A DNA stretch of 64,000 nucleotides from Liriodendron chinense (taxonomy: Eukaryota > Streptophyta > Magnoliopsida > Magnoliales > Magnoliaceae). Below, in pieces: positions 55,428 to 64,000 of this stretch. The notes under the pieces were generated by a model, which saw nothing but the letters and a program-made list of their open reading frames with translations, had not been told where the DNA came from and did not search any database. The position numbers and the translations under genes are program-made. Every line of letters begins with the position of its first letter. The stretch's first letter is position 1. The DNA is taken from contig PVNU02000868.1 of NCBI GenBank assembly GCA_003013855.2, forward strand, positions 4,024,501 through 4,088,500. The letters run 5' to 3'.

Positions 55428-56874
55428 TGTTGAGCTCTTAATTGTGCATATTCTAACCCCAATTCATCACTCATTATGCATGGTTTTCATGATTTAAAGA
55501 CTAATCTAATGCATGGATTTGTGATTGTAGGAATGAGAGATGGGCTTTACCATTCGGATGCTTACATGCTTGGAAGATCAAAGGAGTAAAGGACAAGAGG
55601 TGGAACAAAAGAGCAATGAAAAGAGAGGAAGAATAAGTGAAAAATTCCACAATTTTTATGCCTGACAGGCCGGCCGGCCACTGCCACCGGCCGGCCGGCA
55701 AAAGTGCCTAGAAACAGCATTTTCTCTGTGTCAATATTATGAAGGTTGACCCTTGGTCCGGCCGGCCGGCTAGTGGGTCGGCCAGTACAAAAAGAGGTCC
55801 AAAGAGTTGGGTTCCAAACTGCCCAACCTCCTGCCGGTCGGCCAAGGGGTTCTGACCGGCCGGCCAGCCAGTGTCCTGATTGTATTAGGATGTTTCTAAA
55901 TACGGATTTCACTGCGCAAGAGCGGTACTTCCTCGCAAATTCTCGGATTTCTTCTATAAAAGGCCACCTCCACTCTCTTTCTAGGGCATCTAGTAACATG
56001 GGGAGCAAATGATTCAAGACCTAGGAGGCTTCCTAGCCTTCTACAACTAGTTTTCTTCTCTTATAGTTCTAGTTCTAGTTTGTTTTTATGCTTTTCATTA
56101 GCTAACCTCTTAGCTAAAGCTGAGAGGTGAAGCTTATAGTTTACCTAGATGTTTTAATTTGCTTTATTGGTTTCAAGTTGGATTTATTGAAGTACAATGG
56201 TTTTTAGAAGTTTGAATAAAAGTTCTAAGTAGTTTTTCTTAATCTTATGATGGCTCATGGATGTTTAGAAGAATTGCTTGAGTTCTTAATTGTTTTGAGT
56301 TATTCTAGACCTGGATGATCCGAGGAATCGGATTCAATACGCTCTAGACCTATGATCCTCATGTGGGAACTTCATACCAAAAGTTCTACTTTTCTGGAAT
56401 TTCTGCCTATGTATGGTTGTTTATGTGATTTGAATTGAGTTTAAATCATAATCTAGTTATACTTTGTGACAAAATTTAATGATGATTATGATTGTGATCT
56501 TAACCTATTGGAACTAGGATTGATCTATGCAATTAAGTGTGTTCAAGTCCTAACTTGAATTGAGAAGAATCATGTATCACACATATGGCAGATTGTTGTT
56601 TTAACTGCTCTATCATCCAGCTAGATAGGACTTAATTTCGATTCTAGTTGAGTAAGTGAGAAACCACAACGAATTATGTACATAAGGAGAGCTATAAGTG
56701 GATCCTTGATGCTCTAGTTATCTTTTCATTATCAGATTTTTCTATTTCATGTTCAAAACCGATTTCACAAACCTCTTAGGATAGTTCGAATTGTTTACTT
56801 CCTTCCCTGTGGATCGATCTCGGTCTTACCGAGATTATTATTACATCGCAACCCTACACTTGGGGAAGCGAACA
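55428..56874 (+). mobile_element. solo LTR in opposite orientation inside Athila gag
   Basis: Begins TGTTGAGCTCTTAATTGTGC and ends GGGGAAGCGAACA, 1447 bp, the reverse orientation of the surrounding element's LTRs, with a perfect duplication GTGGG (55423-55427 and 56875-56879). It is the same wide family (ends and hairpin CTCGGTCTTACCGAG at 56819-56833 agree). Its palindrome array (55665-55875) uses CCGGCCGGCCGG words. Confidence 0.93.
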
Positions 56875-57555
56875 GTGGGCAAGTGAGTAAGAGTTCCTTA
56901 AACCTTTCCCAACTTTGAAAGAATGACTCAACCTCTTTTCCCATGAAGTTCATTATCGATTTTCGAAGGGTGTTGGTTTTATGAGCCAGGAAGAACTTTT
57001 TCAAGAATTCCCGGGTCATCTCAGTCCATGTCCCAATCGAATGTGGTATAAGAGAGTGGAGCCAACCATTGGCTCTTTCTTTCAATGAGAAGGGAAATAG
57101 TCTAAGTTTGATGACATCCTCAGACACATTATTGTATTGCAAGGTAATAACAACTTCATCGAATTCTTTTAAGTGTATATATGGGCCCTCGGAATCTAAC
57201 CCATGGAATTTAGATAAAAGTTGAATTACCCCAGTCTTTATATCAATGTCCCCCCGATGGTTGGTAAAACCACATAAGAGGGTGTAGTCGTATGGGCCAG
57301 TTGTAAATAATCATGTAAAGCTCTCATTGGAGGAGCATTATGCACCCCACTCTCTCCTACTCCCTCATAATTAGCGTTTGTAGTTGGAGTAGGGTGGGGA
57401 GGATTCCTTAATCGAGTTTGATCCATATTTCTCGAACTTTCACAATGTTCTACGTATTTTCTGACTCGTCTATGAACGGAGAGTGGTCTAACTAAACCAC
57501 CTTCGGTTTGGAGATAATTGGTGTGGCCACGTTCCCAACGGGACATAAACCACAC
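56875..57555 (-). pseudogene. Athila Gag, N-terminal and capsid part
   Basis: 57555-57238 is the N-terminus: MWFMSRWERGHTNYLQTEGG..., a PPMRALHDYLQLAHTTTPSY block like other Athila Gag starts, in one frame. From about 57240 to 56875, in another frame, come GVIQLLSKFHGLDSEGPYIH, FDEVVITLQYNNVSEDVIKL, RLFPFSLKERANGWLHSLIP and WTEMTREFLKKFFLAHKTNT: the retrotransposon-Gag domain. A frameshift lies near 57240, and the gene is cut at 56874 by the solo LTR. Confidence 0.86.
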
Positions 57556-57796
57556 GAACTAGAGTCTAAACCAATCCTAAGTCCTAAAAACAAAATTTGG
57601 AATTAAATACTGAAAAATAAAAGAGTTCAAGTTGGAAGGATAGTAACCAATTTGCTTGAACTAGAAGAACTTCCTACAAAACAAAACAAACATTGTTAGT
57701 TCTATAATTTTAAAAAACTAATCCTAAGAAAACATTAAAACCTAACTACTTCTATTTTTTGAGCTACTAAAACAATTTAGAACTGTTTAACCTAGA

Positions 57797-57820
57797 TTCC
57801 CTGGCAACAGCGCGAAAAAC
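57797..57820 (-). promoter_or_regulatory. primer binding site of the Athila element
   Basis: The minus strand reads TTTTTCGCGCTGTTGCCAGG directly after the 5' LTR, close to the usual Athila primer site. It differs in the first bases in the same region as the LARD site. Confidence 0.75.
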
Positions 57821-57821
57821 T

Positions 57822-59338
57822 TGTTCGCTCGCCTCAAGTGCAAGGCTTGCAATGTATAATAATCTCGGTAAGACTGAGGTCGATCCATAGGAAATTAGAT
57901 AAAAAATTCTAATTTACTCCAGCAACTTCAATTAACACAATTTCAGAAATCAATTATGAGAACTAGAATTAAAACAGTAATTTAAAAGGGAAATTTGAGA
58001 ATATTAGAGAGAAAACTAAGGCTTTTAATGATCCACTTGTAGCAATCCCATGTTAATTCATTCATCCAAGCATAAAACACAATTAGATTCAAAGTTCTAT
58101 CTCTCATCTAGTTGGAAGATAAAGCATTCAAGCACATACAATCACACTTAAGTTAAGAAATCAAGTTCTAGTCCTATTTGAGCACATAGACTTCAAATAA
58201 GTAGCCTTCAGAGTAACAGCCATGCTAAGAGACTATGCTCAAGGGTTACTACAATTCAAATCAAATCAATCCCAACATGGCAATCTCAGAGAATTGTATG
58301 GAACTCATGTCCAGAGTACATGAACTCTTATAAAACTTCTAAAAATACCAACTTTATTCAAACTAGAATATTAAAAATCCAAACTTGAAGTAAAAGTACT
58401 TGAATCAAAACGAATTAAACATGAAATTAGCCACAAGCTTCACCACTTAGCCTTTAGCTAAGAGGTTCTAGCCGAGCATTGTTATACTACAACTAGAATA
58501 AAAAGAAAAACTAAAGAGAAACATAAAAACTAGAAAAACTGGAGTTGCAGGCGCTCCACGAAGCTTTCCTTCACCTTCTATGACTTCCAATCTCTTTTAT
58601 GATGGCTTTAGATTGAAACAAAGGAGTCCTTTTATAGCCTTCAAGCCTCAACATCGCAGAATATTATAAAATTTGCGTAAACTTACGCACTTGCGCAGAG
58701 AAAATCGGAATAGAAATAGAAGTTTTTGGACTAGGCACATTGTCGATTAATCGCTTGGGCTGGGCGATTGATCGATTGTGTTCTTTAGTCATCGGGCGAT
58801 TGATAGCAAGTGGCTGGGCGATTGATTGCCCGGACCAAAAAGTATCTAGTGAGTTCAGCAACAGATTTTTAAAAATCTAAACTTCTGATGGCTTAGGCGA
58901 TGGATCGCCTGGGCTGAGCGATTAATCGATGGAACCCTTTTTTGTCCAGCAACCAATCTGGATATCTTGCACTATGGGTGATCAATCAATTTGAGCAACC
59001 GATCAATCGCTGGTCCATCCTTCAGTCTAGCAATGCATGCACAGTGGCCGATCAATTGGCCAAGCTAGTGGATCAATCGATCATCTTGGAGATCAATTGG
59101 TCAGGCCAACCGATCAATCGACCAGGGTGATTCTTCTTCATTTCTTTTCCTCTCCTTCTTGCTTCTTTCCTTTGATCTTCAATGTATATTAAGAAGTATT
59201 TTTAAGCATCATCTTGGTGGAATCGTTCTCTCATTCCTGTAAACACAAAAATACATATTAGTTTAGATTTTAAGCACGTAAACCATGCATAATGTGTGAT
59301 GATGAGGGTTAGAATATGTATAAATTAGAAGCTCAACA
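57822..59338 (-). repeat. 5' LTR of the Athila element
   Basis: 1517 bp, TGTTCGCTCGCCTCAAGTGC ... AAGCTCAACA on the plus strand. Hairpin at 57864-57878. Palindrome-rich stretch 58740-59130 with GATTGATCG and CGATCAATCG words. Confidence 0.92.
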
Positions 59339-59423
59339 TTACCCACTGAACAAGGTGGGTGTGTTGCATGACTAACAAGAAAGAAGTACATAATTGGCCA
59401 TTTTTTAAGCATTTCGCTGAATA

Positions 59424-59853
59424 TATTGGGTTTTTCCCACATCGGCTAAAGGCTGGGGAGATTGCTGGGCTATATATTGGGAAGAGACCCCTCAATAATG
59501 ACTAGCCATTTTAAGGCGGAACTGGCCTAACAAGTGATATCAGAGCTAGCCCGGCCATGCCAGTATATGGTGGCGCCCATGCCCATGCCCGTGAGTGAGG
59601 GGGGCAATGTCCGATAGCCCAAGGAGGGCTGTGCTCGGGAGCCCCTATCCGCCCACACCCGGAGCCCACGAGCGAGGGGGGTAGTGCCCGAGAGCCTCGG
59701 GAGGGTGGTGCTCAGGAGCCCCTATCCGCTGTGGAGGGGGAGATTGTTGGGTTTGTCCCACATCGGCTAGAGACTAGGGAGTTTGTTGGGCTATATATTA
59801 GGAAGAGGCCCCTCAATAATGACTAGCCATTTTGAGGTGGAACTGGCGCAACA
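59424..59853 (+). mobile_element. TRIM (terminal-repeat retrotransposon in miniature)
   Basis: Two 109-bp LTRs (59424-59532 and 59745-59853), about 85 percent alike by eye, flank 212 bp. The right LTR starts TGTTGGGTTTGTCCCACATC and ends GGCGCAACA; the left start is mutated to TATTGGG. A Met-tRNA-like primer site TGATATCAGAGC (59535-59546) follows the left LTR, and a GGAGGGGGAGAT polypurine tract precedes the right one. No coding capacity. The interior is GC-rich and contains a duplicated unit of about 76 bp. A target duplication was not clear. Confidence 0.88.
59755..59800 (+). promoter_or_regulatory. snRNA-type USE plus TATA box in the TRIM LTR
   Basis: GTCCCACATCG (59755-59765) matches the plant snRNA upstream sequence element RTCCCACATCG. 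TATATATTA (59792-59800) follows 26 bp later, a centre-to-centre distance of about 36 bp. The left LTR has TTCCCACATCG and TATATATTG at the same spacing. Confidence 0.65.
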
Positions 59854-60389
59854 AAATTAGGTCTATGAATTTACCTATTCCTAGTATCAACCATGCTAAT
59901 GCCTACTTGATGATTGATTCTTATGATTTTTTCCCCTTTCTTTTATAGCATTTTTTGGACTAAAAATATTTAAAAAAATTGTTTATATTTATAAAATCTA
60001 ATATTTTGAATTAATGGTTGTTTTCTCTTACTTTTTTGTTTTTCAAAATTTCAGGCCATAAATAGGTTTGGATGTGCGGATGGTACCTAACACCCTAGTA
60101 GGCATCAACATAAGTATGAGTATGGGTGCAGTATTAGTCATTATGACTATGGCTATGAATATTTCTACACCCAAAGTCAAACCTTTTCGAGGGAGAGAAA
60201 ATAATATGTAATTTTCGGAGCTCTTTAAATGAGAATAGGGTGCCGATCATTTGTGTTGAAAGCACAAGAAATTCTGGTGCCGGCGCTTCTCATTCATCCA
60301 AGTCATTTTCGATATCTACATCTCACAAAATACCCCAAATTTCTGTCTTCCCAGTGCATTAATGCGTGCTACATATCACAACTTTTAAC
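59854..60389. other. AT-rich intergenic DNA
   Basis: No gene or repeat recognised. Confidence 0.55.
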
Positions 60390-60394
60390 TTGTG

Positions 60395-60805
60395 AAACTT
60401 CACCGCCACTCACCATGACCTTTGTGTTATATCCACACTGTCCATCAATTTTTCCAAATAGATTGACATCATGATTCCAAAAATGAGGTGCATCCAAAGC
60501 TCAAGTGGACCACACCAAAGAAAGTAATGGGAATTACACAAACTGTGGTTGAAACCTTCCTAGGGCCAAACGTTAGGCTTATCTGAAATCTACCCTGTTC
60601 CTGAGGCCACTCATACCTGGATGAAGGTACACACAAACATCTGCTTGATCAGAGCCATCTGTGGCCCTAAGAAGTTTTCAATGATAGCATCAATTCCACT
60701 GTTTCCTACGGCTCTGACTTGTTTTTAGGCTTATAACCTAGAAAGATCTGAAAAAAAATTATATGAAGGGTGTGGATCTCGGAAATAAATCATCATGGGC
60801 CCCCA
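60395..60805. mobile_element. foldback MITE
   Basis: The left arm (TATATCCACACTGTCCATCA) and the right arm, reversed (GATTTATTTCCGAGATCCAC region), are inverted over several tens of bp around a core with GCTCAAGTGGACCACACCA and CTTCCTAGGGCC phrases. Diverged. The ends are approximate. Confidence 0.6.
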
Positions 60806-60884
60806 TAAATTTCCCACGTCAAGAAATTTCGTTGCTCGCTTAGAGATGAGAAAATCGGAACAGTTGAAATGTAGAACTTCCGTG

Positions 60885-61300
60885 GTGCCCATAATGATGT
60901 ATTTATTAGATCCACACTGTCCATTCAATTTTTTTTTTTCATACTTGTTAGTCACCGGGTCGAAAACAAGTCAGATCCAAGGCTCAAGTGGGCCACACGA
61001 CAGGAAAGAGTGGGAATTGAACCCCTACCACTGAAAACTTCTTGGGGCCAAAGACGACTCTAATTAAGATGATGTTTGTGTTTTTCCTTCATCAAGGTTA
61101 GATGGCAAATAAACCTCACAGTTGACCTTAGGAAGGTTTCAGTTCAATCCCATGCTTTTTGTTGTGTGGTCCACTTGAGCTTTGGATGTGCCTCATTTTT
61201 TGTCTTATGCTTTAAAATAATCTGAAAAAATTGATGGACAGTGCAGAACAGATAGATCATGGTGAGGCCTAGAGAAATTCCACACGGTAAAAGTGAGGTT
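60885..61300. mobile_element. foldback MITE
   Basis: GCCCATAATGATGTATTTAT ... ATCCACACTGTCCATTCAAT at the left pairs with TTGATGGACAGTGCAGAACA and GATCATGGTGAGGCC at the right. Same phrase set as its neighbour. The ends are approximate. Confidence 0.65.
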
Positions 61301-62164
61301 GTGTAGCAGTAATCCATATTTGAGAGGAAAAATCGACTTGTTTCGTGAGCTGAGGTCATTAGTGATGACATGGACCAATGAAAATAGATGGCACTGAATT
61401 TTTTTTGTGCCTTCAACACAGACCATCAGCACTCATGAGAATAATGGTTTTATGGGAAGAAACAACTCTTTCACATTAGAAAAATTTTGCTACACCTATG
61501 ACTTGGCGTACGCTACGTATGCACAAATCCCACCCGCAGGTGAGTTCCGCATCTCGAAAGATTTAAATGCTGTGAGAGCGAGCCTCTCCTCCTTTGTCTC
61601 TCCTTTCGAGAATCTTGTGAAAGTCAAGCAAAGGGATGCCAATTTTTTGCGGAAGCCTTTGGAGGGGCTGGAACCTAGGTGGGGCCACCGCGATGTTTGG
61701 AGAAATCCACCCCATCCATCCTTTATGCGATGACGTTTAGGATGTGAGGCAAAAACGAGTCCGATTCAAGGCTCAAGTGGGCCGCACTAGCGGAAAAGGT
61801 GGGTAGGGAAATTCCCACCGTTGAAACATCCCTGGTCCACAGTGATGTTTATATACCATTGACACCGATCATAATGTCATTCCTATTGGGATGAACTGAA
61901 AACACAAATATTAGCCTGATTCAAAACTTCTGTGGCCCCACCAATATTTCAACTATAGACGTTTAGTACTCACGTTAACAGCCAGTTTTGGTCGCACATC
62001 CTAAAATGAGCTCACAAAACGGATGAACGGAGTGGATTTCTCACAAGCATCATGGTGGGCCCACCTAAGTTCCTAGGGCAGTAACTTCCTGGCAAAGACC
62101 TCCCACAAAAAATCCACGTCCGGTGCTTGTAAATGGGTACGCTTTTATTGTACTGAGTATACTC

Positions 62165-62575
62165 AGTTGGGTCTACTCTGAATGTATGTGGTTTATCCAT
62201 ATCGTTCTTCCGATTTCTCCCCCGCTCATTTTAGGGGTTGTGCCCAAAATTGAAGCATGTCAAAAGCTCAAGTGGGCCATACCACTAGAAACATTGGGAA
62301 TAATGATTTCCACCATTGAAACCTTCCTAGGGCCCACAATGATGTTTATTTGTAATACAACCGTTCATAACATCACAAAGATATGGATTAATGGAAAAAA
62401 CAAATATCAGCTTGATACAAAATTTCTATGGCCTCCATGATTTTCTCAATGGGTGTGGTCCACTTGAGCTTTTGATATGCTTCATTTTTGGGCTCTAGCC
62501 TTAAAATTATCTGTCAAAATGGATAGACGAAGTGGATAAAATAAATAAATCATGGTGGGCCCCACAAGGTTTACT
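62165..62575. mobile_element. foldback MITE nested in the Mutator-like element
   Basis: The left GTGGTTTATCCATATCGTTC arm pairs with the right AGACGAAGTGGATAAAATAA arm. The core has GCTCAAGTGGGCCATACCAC and CTTCCTAGGGCCCACAATGA. The ends are approximate. Confidence 0.6.
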
Positions 62576-63165
62576 CAATCTCCCTTCGTATGAGTGGGGT
62601 CCAGATACAGTGATCCAAACCATTGATATGGTTCAGATATCTCTTGGTTGAATTTTAACGGTTAACCTATTTTTTTCCTTAACCGTCCATTTCTTGGCCA
62701 CCTATGGCCACCTATGGAATGGTTAAGGTCATTCCAATCCACTGATCATTTGGTGCAAGGGTCACCCACAGCAAGGAACATCATTTCAACAGTTTGGATT
62801 GCTGAACAAGAACCCTAGCATTCTCATCAATGATTTTCGAAAAATTAAAATGAGTGATGATCATCTACGATCAATTGTAGGTTAGCATACATTCTCATCC
62901 ATGTGCAAACATCTCTAGTGTGCACGGCATCTCAACCATGAGAAATATGGGCCTCATCATGAAAAAGACCGTCCAATCTTCAGGCAGACGACCCTGTACA
63001 GAAACAAAGGACCGTTTAGATCAGACCAACCAACACTTTCATCCAGCGTACAAATGTGGCCCCACCTTGTAATCATACTGGCCTGATCTAACCGGTGCAC
63101 CCGACATCTTGCATGGCACATATGCCACATACACATTAACATATATGAGTAGGAGAAAATTCAAC
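62576..63165. other. intergenic DNA inside the Mutator-like element
   Basis: No gene recognised. Phrases such as CTTAACCGTCCATTTCTTGG suggest more MITE debris. Confidence 0.5.
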
Positions 63166-63693
63166 AGTAGGAATTTTGCTAGCCACCTTTTCTTCTAGTG
63201 CGGCCCACTTGAGCCTTGAATTGGGCTCATTTTTTGCCTGACGTCATAAATGTCATCATATAAATTGTGATGGACGGGTTGGATTTCTCACAAACATCAC
63301 GGTGGCCCCACCTACGATTCCCATGCACTAACTTCATGCCAAAGGCTTCCGCAAAAAATCTGCGTCGCAGAGATTCCCGAAAAGAGAAACGAGGAGAGTC
63401 TAGCTCTCACAGTATTTTATTTCCTTTGAGATGTGGAGCTCACCTGGGGCTAGGATTTGCGCCTACTGAGCATATGCAACCCGTGGGTGTATTAAAATTT
63501 TTCTCCTTTCATATATGAACAACCATTGTTCAATAGAATCCTAAAAAATTCCAAATAATAATAATAAAAAGTGACTGACCCAAAAGCCAACCTTAATTCA
63601 TATAAAAGCTTCAGCCCTTGACCTCAAAAGGTCAACTTATTATAATTATTATAAAGGACATTAAAGCCCAATACAAGTAGAGTACCACTTTGA

Positions 63694-64000
63694 TCATTCT
63701 ATTGCCATTTTGCCCTCTGCTTCATCCCTGACAAAGTAAACCATAAATGGGTTATCACTCAAACCCAACCATCTCTTCCCACCTTCATTGAAGATTCCAA
63801 TATACCCACAAATCGGCGCCTTGCAAGATTCACAAACATGGGGGCAAAACACAAGCTTATAAAAATGACTGTTGTCATTATATTTATCTATGCTAAACCA
63901 GCTGCTAAGCGTGCTTAGACCGTTATTCCCGGCCACCCCACCTGTCGTAACGTACCGATGTCCCGTCACCTCATCGATGTCCCCAAGCCTCCACACCGTC
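63694..64000 (-). CDS. Kunitz-type protease inhibitor / miraculin-like protein, C-terminal part
   Basis: The minus-strand frame is open from the window edge to a TGA ending at 63694, about 101 codons; the N-terminus lies beyond 64000. It has the C-terminal half of the Kunitz STI fold: WRLGDIDEVTGHRYVTTGGV, GNNGLSTLSSWFSIDKYN, YKLVFCPHVC..C....C and GKRWLGLSDNPFMVYF. The Cys cluster C-x3-C-x2-C-x4-C resembles miraculin-like members. Plant Kunitz proteins are secreted or vacuolar and many inhibit serine proteases in defence or storage; the reactive loop is in the missing part, so specificity cannot be judged. The frame has no lesion. The tail after YF (VRDEAEGKMAIE) is longer and more acidic than usual. 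It is the only host gene here, and a Mutator-like element ends 200 bp downstream of its stop. Confidence 0.87.
   Translation of the reverse strand, partial: TVWRLGDIDEVTGHRYVTTGGVAGNNGLSTLSSWFSIDKYNDNSHFYKLVFCPHVCESCKAPICGYIGIFNEGGKRWLGLSDNPFMVYFVRDEAEGKMAIE

Larger units (their letters stand above)
48014..59338 (-). mobile_element. Athila-type Ty3/gypsy retrotransposon, inactivated
   Basis: LTRs 48014-49521 and 57822-59338, perfect 5-bp duplication TTACC (48009-48013 and 59339-59343). On the minus strand the order is primer site, Gag (split by a solo LTR), protease, RT, RNase H, integrase, a 1.2-kb 3' region, polypurine tract. The primer site and protein blocks fit Athila. No envelope-like ORF remains. 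Several frames are broken, and the RT catalytic motif is altered. The LTRs are similar in sequence but visibly diverged. Confidence 0.92.
61489..63493. mobile_element. Mutator-like non-autonomous element with long TIRs
   Basis: The left arm 61489 to about 61735 and the right arm about 63250-63493 are inverted copies: CACAAATCCCACCCGCAGGT pairs with the reverse of ACCTGGGGCTAGGATTTGCG, AGCGAGCCTCTCCTC with GAGGAGAGTCTAGCT, and both continue through TTTTTTGCGGAAGCCTTTGG. The flanking 9 bp AAAAATTTT (61480-61488) and AAAATTTTT (63494-63502) differ at one position. Arms of about 240 bp and a 9-bp duplication fit a Mutator-like element without transposase. MITE-like sequences at 61640-62115 and about 62165-62575 lie inside. 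Confidence 0.72.

Noticed and set aside
59419..59858. 5-bp target duplication around the TRIM
   Set aside because: GAATA on the left and AAATT on the right do not match well enough to claim.
61407..61733. 108-codon plus-strand frame
   Set aside because: Crosses the flank and arm of the Mutator-like element; no domain and no start context that distinguishes it.

Overview
This window is nuclear DNA from a flowering plant and is almost wholly transposable-element sequence. Plant origin is shown by plant-type Ty1/copia and Ty3/gypsy lineages (Tat with its antisense gene, Athila, a TRIM), by GT-AG introns in the antisense gene, and by a Kunitz-type inhibitor gene at the right edge. Dense foldback elements rich in a 'CATCATGGTGGGCCCAC'-like phrase resemble what I associate with magnoliid and other early-diverging angiosperm genomes; that placement is an inference of low confidence. 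I see no rRNA, tRNA, CRISPR or bacterial features. Layout. 1-3246 is the 5' part of a decayed copia element on the minus strand. A 10.2-kb Tat-type gypsy element on the plus strand (3247-13481, target-site duplication GGGGT) is inserted in its LTR. 13482-15190 is the copia LTR remainder, plain intergenic DNA and a foldback MITE. 15195-18260 holds a decayed minus-strand gypsy gag and LTR. From about 17245 to 35385 there is a diverged tandem segmental duplication. Copy A (17245-20040) is compact. Copy B (20430-35385) is swollen by later insertions: two foldback MITEs with 8-bp duplications, other foldback elements, a 9.6-kb non-autonomous Athila-like element with 3.4-kb LTRs (23700-33296, duplication TGTTC) and a hAT-like MITE (33660-34480). 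Copy A preserves the empty site for four of these. 35530-43788 is a decayed minus-strand gypsy element (gag, protease, partial reverse transcriptase), split by a 5.9-kb copia element that encodes only Gag (37023-42892). 44242-47085 is a solo LTR with a second solo LTR nested in it (45358-46697). 47457-47934 is a primer site plus LTR, possibly the head of the preceding gypsy element. 48014-59338 is a nearly complete but inactivated Athila-type gypsy on the minus strand (duplication TTACC), whose gag is split by a solo LTR in the opposite orientation (55428-56874, duplication GTGGG). 59424-59853 is a 430-bp TRIM. 60390-63493 is a cluster of foldback MITEs including a 2-kb Mutator-like element with arms of about 240 bp. 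63694-64000 is the C-terminal part of a Kunitz inhibitor gene on the minus strand, the only host gene I can support. How the parts relate. The gag-pol genes would encode the usual retrotransposition machinery, but every complete copy carries stops or frameshifts. The non-autonomous elements (Athila-like LARD, Gag-only copia, TRIM, MITEs) keep only the cis signals (LTR ends, primer site, polypurine tract, TIRs) and would depend on enzymes made elsewhere. Two patterns are not explained by ordinary annotation. First, the U3 regions of several LTR families each carry an array of short palindromes, with a different palindrome in each copy or family. Second, a block of about 1.6 kb in the LARD LTR is saturated with the heptamer CCGTCCA.
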